A stretch of DNA of 64,000 bases, taken from positions 59,236 through 123,235 of the forward strand of contig NZ_JAPCWE010000009.1 of the NCBI RefSeq assembly GCF_025943985.1, written 5' to 3'. The stretch is from Anaerorudis cellulosivorans. GTDB lineage: Bacteria > Bacteroidota > Bacteroidia > Bacteroidales > Dysgonomonadaceae. Positions 63,902 to 64,000 of the stretch are shown here, piece by piece. The first letter of the stretch is position 1, and each line of letters begins with the position of its first letter. The notes beneath the pieces are model-generated. The model was given only the letters and a program-made list of their open reading frames with translations. It ran no database searches and had not been told where the DNA came from. The position numbers were made by a program, and so were the translations under genes.

Positions 63902-63933
63902 TTTGGAAGGGAAAGGAAAAGTTTCTATCTTTG
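63902..63933 (+). promoter_or_regulatory. Strong promoter and leader, probably of an rRNA operon
   Basis: TTTG (63902-63905), 20-base spacer, TATCTTTG (63926-63933): both consensus boxes exact. The following leader is G/C-rich with a hairpin (CTTTC/GAAAG near 63941-63955) and no start codon, and runs off the window at 64000. This layout matches rRNA operon promoters of Bacteroidales, so a 16S gene may start beyond the edge. Confidence 0.65.
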
Positions 63934-64000
63934 CACCCGCTTTCCCGATGAAAGGGGGGGCTGAAAGAAAGGGCGCAAGCCGTTTTTTTGAAGAAAAAGA

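Noticed and set aside
1..64000. CRISPR array, prophage, transposase, integrase or tRNA gene
   Set aside because: Nothing of these was seen; the only tandem repeats are the 11-bp units at 34115-34180, which lack spacers.

Overview
The window is a chromosomal stretch from a member of the Bacteroidota, most likely order Bacteroidales. Three things in the sequence point there. Promoters follow the Bacteroidota pattern: a -7 box TAnnTTTG, at four sites also with a -33 TTTG or TTG box 19 to 21 bases upstream. Start codons mostly lack Shine-Dalgarno sequences. Several genes belong to Bacteroidota-typical families or arrangements: GSCFA protein next to a MurF-alanine racemase fusion, DUF5063, a TetR gene directly upstream of fabG, a degenerate-Nudix AraR/NrtR-type regulator and a galM-MFS-galK cluster. 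The family within the order (for example Dysgonomonadaceae) cannot be settled from this sequence. Almost everything is housekeeping or core metabolism. I see no phage, transposase, CRISPR array or tRNA.

Layout. 1-4.5 kb: the end of an alpha-glucan phosphorylase gene, then an overlapping trio of DUF5063, a DEDDy exonuclease and an RlmI-like rRNA methyltransferase. 4.5-8.3 kb: a possible small RNA, then GSCFA and MurF-Alr. 8.3-15.8 kb, minus strand: a tight six-gene run of DUF1080 lipoprotein, TPR/beta-propeller protein, NfeD, flotillin FloA, nucleoside phosphorylase and M16 peptidase. 16-22.8 kb: YigZ, then a heavy-metal RND efflux system (His-rich small protein, adaptor, pump, TolC-like). 23-31 kb: topA; on the minus strand a membrane protein with a spermidine-synthase-like domain, an exported isoaspartyl methyltransferase and a malic enzyme. 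31-34 kb, minus strand: a split chromate transporter, a strongly structured RNA gene resembling 6S RNA, and TrpB2.

34-43.5 kb: TetR-fabG, RluA-type pseudouridine synthase, sugar nucleotidyltransferase, CorC/hemolysin-type membrane protein, the galactose cluster galM-MFS-galK and its likely regulator. 43.5-49.8 kb: carA-carB, a LuxR-type regulator and a creatininase-family enzyme. 50-55.8 kb: mutA and mutB of methylmalonyl-CoA mutase, separated by a UbiA/MenA prenyltransferase and a CPBP protease. 55.9-61.5 kb: corA, then a minus-strand operon YhcH-glgB-manA-hemH. 61.5-64 kb: a gene-poor interval, a two-PDZ exported protein and, at the right edge, a near-perfect strong promoter and leader that probably belongs to an rRNA operon starting just outside the window.

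Functional links. glgP (left edge) and glgB (61 kb) are both for glycogen. MutAB, malic enzyme and MenA fit succinate/propionate-producing anaerobic metabolism with menaquinone. CarAB feeds pyrimidines and arginine. The least explained items are the 6S-like RNA at 32.2-32.5 kb, the LuxR/creatininase pair, the exported methyltransferase beside a membrane SAM-fold protein, an 11-bp tandem repeat at 34.1 kb and a candidate small RNA at 4.6 kb.
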